A DNA stretch of 64,000 nt from Trichoderma breve (taxonomy: Eukaryota; Ascomycota; Sordariomycetes; Hypocreales; Hypocreaceae): assembly GCF_028502605.1 (NCBI RefSeq), contig NC_079232.1, positions 2,728,001 through 2,792,000 on the forward strand, written 5' to 3'. The translations under genes and the position numbers were made by a program. The notes beneath the pieces are model-generated. The model made no database searches. It worked only from the letters and a program-made list of their open reading frames with translations, and was not told the DNA's origin. Shown piece after piece: positions 59,801 through 64,000 of this stretch. How positions within the stretch are numbered: the first letter of the stretch is position 1; each line of letters begins with the position of its first letter.

Positions 59801-59865
59801 GGGCTCGACGCAAGTCTTCACCTACTCTCGAAGTAGAACATAGCGAAGGCAGCATCGACGCTTAG
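56836..59865 (+). CDS. Fusion of a PTH11-type seven-helix (fungal rhodopsin-like) domain with a fucose-permease-type MFS transporter
   Basis: Two exons, 56836-57147 and 57199-59865; the 51-nt intron (GTAAGC...CTAG) joins FSILY to NPALMATKTSILIFYLRL, a hallmark of the fungal rhodopsin-like family. Residues ~15-300 form the seven-helix domain: RMISRYFIVKRFTWDDRIIL, a Cys-containing loop FQCTPVQAAWN, and LALMWSAVEVNVGTTCACIPTLKPL. A polar linker (~300-430; Ser, Asn, Gln, Pro) ends in YFGFVNMTKPKSML, like the tail of free-standing PTH11-type proteins. Residues ~434-905 are an FHS-type MFS: WKYCTIVAILFFLWGISYGLLNTLN, SAYFGGGYFFGPLLVGEWILRR, GFGLSVLEVAANSFMVLCGP, FFGEGPIWPLIFAIGMRG. A charged ~87-residue cytosolic tail follows. 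Total 992 residues, about 19 membrane spans. Exon 2 is open through both domains, so the fusion is direct. A nutrient-sensing transceptor is my inference. Confidence 0.88.
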
Positions 59866-60275
59866 AGACTATGGCGGGCAAGCAACGTCTTTTTCCTTTT
59901 TCCTTTTTCCATCTTTTTCTCTTTTGGATATATTGCTTTTCTTGGTTGTATATATGATGTGGCAACAAATTTTGCCTATTGGCCGGAGTTTGGTGTTTGC
60001 TGGTGGCTTGGATGACTAAAATTATACCCCATATCTCAAACGGAGGCTGGTTTATGGATATCGTCTGTGAGAATACAGACCTGGAGGCTTTAAAAATAAC
60101 TGTACAATTTTATACAATAGCTTGGCGTGGGCATAGATGAAGATGGTGTAGATAGTGTTTATATGACACCCATATCTATCTACTTGACATTGAAACTGTT
60201 GATGGTGACTGTGTAACTGTAGTCTTTGATGTATATGTATGTATCTCTTATGTCTAATGATGATAATGTTCCGTC
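59866..60275. other. Convergent 3' flanks of the fusion gene and DHODH
   Basis: 410 bp between facing stop codons. CTTTTTC-type repeats occur at about 59890-59925. Nothing else seen. Confidence 0.45.
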
Positions 60276-61316
60276 CTACCAGACAGAGTTGATGTCCTTC
60301 TCAATCGAGGTAAAGACACCAACGCCCTGTCTCCCCAAGGCCGTTGCGATTCCCACGGCCATGGCTCCCACACGGCGCATTCTCTTATACCCCTGTCCGT
60401 CGTAGACTCCTCCCACTCCAATGATGTCCAAGTGCGCCAACCGGGGATCGGTATCAAACTTGCGTCGCAGTGTCGCCACGTTGCCCAGTGCGAGGGGATG
60501 CAGAGGCGGTCCGGCCATGCCTCCAATGCCTCCTCCTGGAAGTAGCGCATCGTCTGAAGAAGAGTCTGGGTCGAGTAGGAGGCATGAGCCGAGGGTGTTT
60601 GTTGCGGTGAGGAAGCTGAGCTTAGAGGCTGGCGGATGGTTTGTTTCAGAGCCGATGAGACAGGATACGAGGTCGTCGAATTGGCCGGCGTGAGTGTATG
60701 GTGGGATCTTGATGCCGATAGGGATGGTGGATTCGGAGGGCAGGATGTCGAGGTAGGAGGATAGTGAGGAGGGAGAGTATGCAGGTGGAGGGAGATTGGG
60801 GATGTTGGGACAGGAGAGGTTGATTTCCATGGCTAGGGGGAAGGCGACTGAGGTTGCATGAGAGGAGATGAGGGTGTGGCAGGCGAGGATCTCGGAGGGA
60901 GAGCCCGTGACGCTGATGATGATTGTTTTTGGCGGGGTTGAAGATGGAAGTGAATCTGCGAGGGAAGATATGATGGAGAGATATTCCGATAGCGGGAGAG
61001 GGCTGTAGCCGAGCGTGTTGAGCGATGCAAGCGGGATCTTGTCAGTGCCTAAATCAGGACGACCAGCTTCGTTGTCGTTGGAGTCCTCCGGCGGGCCGGA
61101 AAAGGTGGCCGCTCCTACGCCGGCGCCGGTGGCGGGATCGAAGAGGGCGTAGCGGTGGGTGTCCGGGGTGTGCGGGAAGCCGGCGACGAGGCTCGTGCGG
61201 GTGGTGACGGCGCCGACGGAGGGGCAGCGGAGGAGGGCGGCGAGGTGGGCGTGGGAGGTTGCCCAGGGGGACGCGGTGTTGAGGAGGGGCGGGTGGAAGG
61301 AGAGTTTGGGGGGCAT
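60276..61316 (-). CDS. Class 1A-type dihydroorotate dehydrogenase family protein
   Basis: Single exon, 346 residues. It resembles the cytosolic, fumarate-linked class 1A enzymes (yeast URA1, Lactococcus PyrDA) rather than the mitochondrial class 2 enzyme: there is no presequence or membrane span. Conserved sites are SLNTLGY (~99), the active-site loop NLSCPNIPN (Cys ~169 as catalytic base), GIKIPPYTH (Lys ~203, FMN-binding), ATNTLGS, GGIGGMAGPPLHPLALGNV and IIGVGGVYDGQ. At the N-terminus the usual active-site TK of class 1A enzymes reads TTRTS (Arg ~40), so the first active-site lysine appears replaced. Filamentous ascomycetes usually make orotate with a class 2 enzyme; this may be a paralogue with another role. 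The upstream boundary is the first ATG at 61316. Confidence 0.85.
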   Translation of the reverse strand: MPPKLSFHPPLLNTASPWATSHAHLAALLRCPSVGAVTTRTSLVAGFPHTPDTHRYALFDPATGAGVGAATFSGPPEDSNDNEAGRPDLGTDKIPLASLNTLGYSPLPLSEYLSIISSLADSLPSSTPPKTIIISVTGSPSEILACHTLISSHATSVAFPLAMEINLSCPNIPNLPPPAYSPSSLSSYLDILPSESTIPIGIKIPPYTHAGQFDDLVSCLIGSETNHPPASKLSFLTATNTLGSCLLLDPDSSSDDALLPGGGIGGMAGPPLHPLALGNVATLRRKFDTDPRLAHLDIIGVGGVYDGQGYKRMRRVGAMAVGIATALGRQGVGVFTSIEKDINSVW

Positions 61317-62750
61317 TTTTATTTGTTTGGGTAATTATTATTTGCTTTTGTATGTGTGTGTGTATTTATTTATGCAAGATGTCTTGTGTTGGCTCTTATG
61401 TGGTTGTTGTAAAACCATAGCTGTGTTACCGTTGTGGTGATATTGAAGCTGATAACACAGGTGGGGAATCAGATAAGATACAGAATCTACAGCCATGAAC
61501 GAGTACGTACACATGAGGTTACCCCACATTCTTCAACCTCGAACACGGTCCGTCCCGCTTAAGCGAAGCCGAGGTCAAACAAGAATGAAGTACCTCCTTT
61601 CGCGTCTTATACGCACGTACGTAAGAAAACAACGGAAAAAGAAAAACAGACGCGGATAAAAAAAGAATGAAATCTGATATTCAAGACAAATTAAACAAGA
61701 AACAAAACAAGAATCTGACAAACCTAAAATACAATACCGCAACAACGGACCCCCATTTAACAACTAACAACCGAACCCCAGATTCGACAATTTTTTACCC
61801 ACATTTACCACTTCTGGCAATGGTAATGCGAGACACACGCATTTTCACCTTCCCCCTTGGCGTTACACCACGAGACTTTCTGGAAAAAAAGGAGTTCGCG
61901 GGCCGGAGAGGGGCCAGCCAGCACACGCACCTTGTAAAGTAAGCATTTATAATCCCCCATCTTGGCTTCGGAGCATTTGTTGCTTTTTCCCCCAGGTTTC
62001 GCTTGGCAAAAGCCCGAGCTTGGTCATTTTTGTTAATGTTTTTTGGTATGCTGTTGGATTGTGGAGGGACGGAAATCCGGATTTAAATTGGGGTTGTATA
62101 AGTCCGTACGTACTTATATACTTGACCCCCAAAGTGTGTTGCTTGTTCTGTTTCTCCCGGGATGTTTACCACAAGCTTGCTTGGTTTCCCTCGAAACGGC
62201 GATTTTGCATGATTTGTGCGATATGCTTTGTTATTTGCGTAAAATGTCCACTCATGAGAGCTGATTCTGGAGAACATAACTCACCAAGGCAACAAAGGGC
62301 CCGCTCTCGACGAAATGATATAAGGCTTCGACCTGGTGTTGACCGGTGCGGCAAGTCAACAACGATAGGAAATATTCACCGATGCGTATGGCCAACGTTT
62401 CTTTCACCAACTAGTTCAAGAGGACATTGCGTAACAAGGCACAATATATTTCGTGGCGATATGTACATGCTTCGCCTATATGCAGAAGCAGAAAGACCTA
62501 TATACAAGGCATAATGCATAACCCGTTTCCTCCAAAAAGACGGATGAAGAAGCATCCGTGGTATCCCTATCTCGATCTCAAATGCAAAAAACAAACGACC
62601 AAACTCCAGAAGCTATGAGCACAATGAAACCGGGAAATGCTGGTAAATGTGACAAGAAAAAGAAGAAATCAACCAGAAAACTTTTTACAGATCCAGAGAA
62701 ACAGGATAGGACAACGGAAAAGAAAAGACGCGATATCCCCGCGGCAGCAT
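61317..62750. other. Intergenic: DHODH promoter and ferric reductase 3' flank
   Basis: 1.43 kb. Both neighbours run leftward, so this holds the DHODH promoter (left) and the 3' end of the reductase gene (right). A short TG run is at about 61350-61362. Small frames only, none recognised. Confidence 0.4.
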
Positions 62751-64000
62751 TTACCAACCAAATTGCTCGCAGTGCAGCTCGATGCCAGGCCCGTCAGATC
62801 GAATGCATGCCGCCGTGGTGTTGCGAACTGTTGCCATGAGGCCGTCAGGTCCGCATCCCAATACCAGCACACGCTTCTCTACTGGCGTCTCGGCAACTAT
62901 GCTCTGGATCAAAACTGCAACGTCTGGTTTGCCGCGCTTGATGGAGCTCTGATAGGCGTGTGTCTGTACTTCAACGGGGCCGGCGTTTTGTGTTGAATCG
63001 GTTTCCTCTGCAACGGACTCTTCAGACGAAGATTGAAGAGGCTGAGCCGTCACAGTACCGACAGCCTTCTCGAGATCGGTTTCGGAGGATGGTGTGACGG
63101 GCATCGACTCGGGGCGTGTCTCGCTATCTTCCTTCTCTTCCGACGATCGGGTGACGTAAAGCTCGAGTTCAACACGGGAGTCCCTTGCGAGAGTGTCGAG
63201 GTGAGAGGCAAACCACTTAAGATGACCTGGCAATATCTTCGTTAGCCCATGTCGTCACTTTTCAAGACCGTGATTCACTTACTCTCATATTTGACCATCC
63301 AGATAAAGGTAATCTTCTTCTCCAGCTGCGTGCTAGCCACGTTCTTGAGCATGTTGAGTGCCATTCCGAATGTAAAGGTTGAACCACTTCCGCCGGCGAC
63401 CAGGACGACTCTGTCATATTCAGAAGTGTCAGGCAGGGTACCATATGATCCCTCAACCGAGGCCTTGACCGTTGTCCCCGGATGCTTCAGGGCATATTGA
63501 TGCAGGTCCTGTGTGAAGCCATCGTGAGAATTCACAACAAACTCTAGAGGATCCATGGCTGCAATCGTAAAGGGGTGTGTCTCGCAAGTTCGAATCGAGG
63601 GAATCCAAAGGAAGCAATGCTGCCCCGATACAGCGCCCAAGGGAGCCTTCTTAAGGGTCACTCGGGTGCCACCGTTTGGCAGAGGTGTAAGAACGGCAGA
63701 GTTGTTGGCGCTGTATATCAGAAGGCGAGTCACGCGAACCAGTCGGTCGAGCACCCAGATGCCGGCGGTAACAATCACCACGTAGACAATCTTTTCGCCA
63801 AAGTTGGGTTGATGGAGGCCGACCATGACGATGGCAATGATCCAGAAGCTGATGTGGACATAGTAAAAGAGCTCATACCACCACCGACGGATGACCATTC
63901 CCGCAAAGCCGACGATGAAGAAGGAGGCGCCGGCAATCTCGCCATAGATCACGCTCTCTTCCCGGAGGACCGAGATTCTTCCCGCAAACCCAAAGTAGGA
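62751..64000 (-). CDS. Ferric-chelate reductase / NOX-type flavocytochrome, 3' part only
   Basis: Two exons visible on minus: >64000-63283 and 63226-62751, with a 56-nt intron (GTAAGT...CCAG) that joins MVKYES to HLKWFASHL. The coding sequence continues beyond the window, so the 5' end is missing. Visible parts are two transmembrane helices with a histidine pair (YYVHISFWIIAIVMVGLHQPNF) of the heme-binding ferric reductase domain, an FAD-binding domain with HPFTIAA, an NADPH-binding loop VLVAGGSGSTFTFGMAL, a Glu/Ser/Thr-rich insert of about 70 residues, and the final VLGCGPDGL and ELHCEQFGW ending. Such enzymes reduce extracellular ferric or cupric chelates before uptake, moving electrons from NADPH across the plasma membrane. 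A NOX oxidase is less likely given the FRE-like ending. Confidence 0.9.

Overview
The window is nuclear DNA of a filamentous ascomycete. The genes have short GT-AG introns (about 50-170 nt) with CTAAC/CTGAC-like branch points. Transcription starts are often preceded by pyrimidine tracts. Several families are typical of Pezizomycotina: a PTH11-type 'fungal rhodopsin' domain, a QUTR-like quinate repressor, a Zn2Cys6 factor with a fungal-specific domain, and a GH114 hydrolase. A Sordariomycete such as a Hypocrealean (Trichoderma-like) fungus is my best guess; this is inference only. No rRNA, convincing tRNA, transposon, CRISPR or viral sequence was seen.

Positions 1-31,000 are a dense housekeeping block. 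In order: MRPL49 (bL21m) and NSA2 (divergent, 306 bp apart), PRMT1/HMT1, phosphoacetylglucosamine mutase, MUS81, riboflavin synthase, the Rpl4 chaperone ACL4, the RWD protein GIR2, a membrane-anchored GH114 hydrolase, a CRP1/MDG1-like CBM48 protein with a 1,027-nt intron, a RNF10/MAG2-type RING protein, the U3 processome protein MPP10, a NASP/HIF1 histone chaperone, and a small glyoxalase-fold (VOC) protein. At least five of these act in ribosome production or translation (mitoribosome, 60S and 40S assembly, Rpl4 escort, Gcn1-linked RWD).

Positions 31,000-64,000 are sparse. A few regulatory and membrane genes are separated by gene-free stretches of 4.4, 5.2 and 8.3 kb. They are a quinate-repressor-like AROM-derived protein whose shikimate dehydrogenase half has lost its catalytic motifs, a six-exon Zn2Cys6 transcription factor, an MFS transporter, a 992-residue protein fusing a seven-helix PTH11-type domain to a complete fucose-permease-type MFS transporter, a class 1A-type dihydroorotate dehydrogenase with an altered active-site lysine, and the 3' part of a ferric-reductase/NOX-type flavocytochrome cut by the right edge.

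The most unusual object is the receptor-transporter fusion at 56,836-59,865. Its second exon is open without a stop through both domains, so the fusion is read directly from the sequence. Exon boundaries throughout were placed by eye from splice consensus, frame continuity and family conservation; no alignment, expression or database evidence was available.
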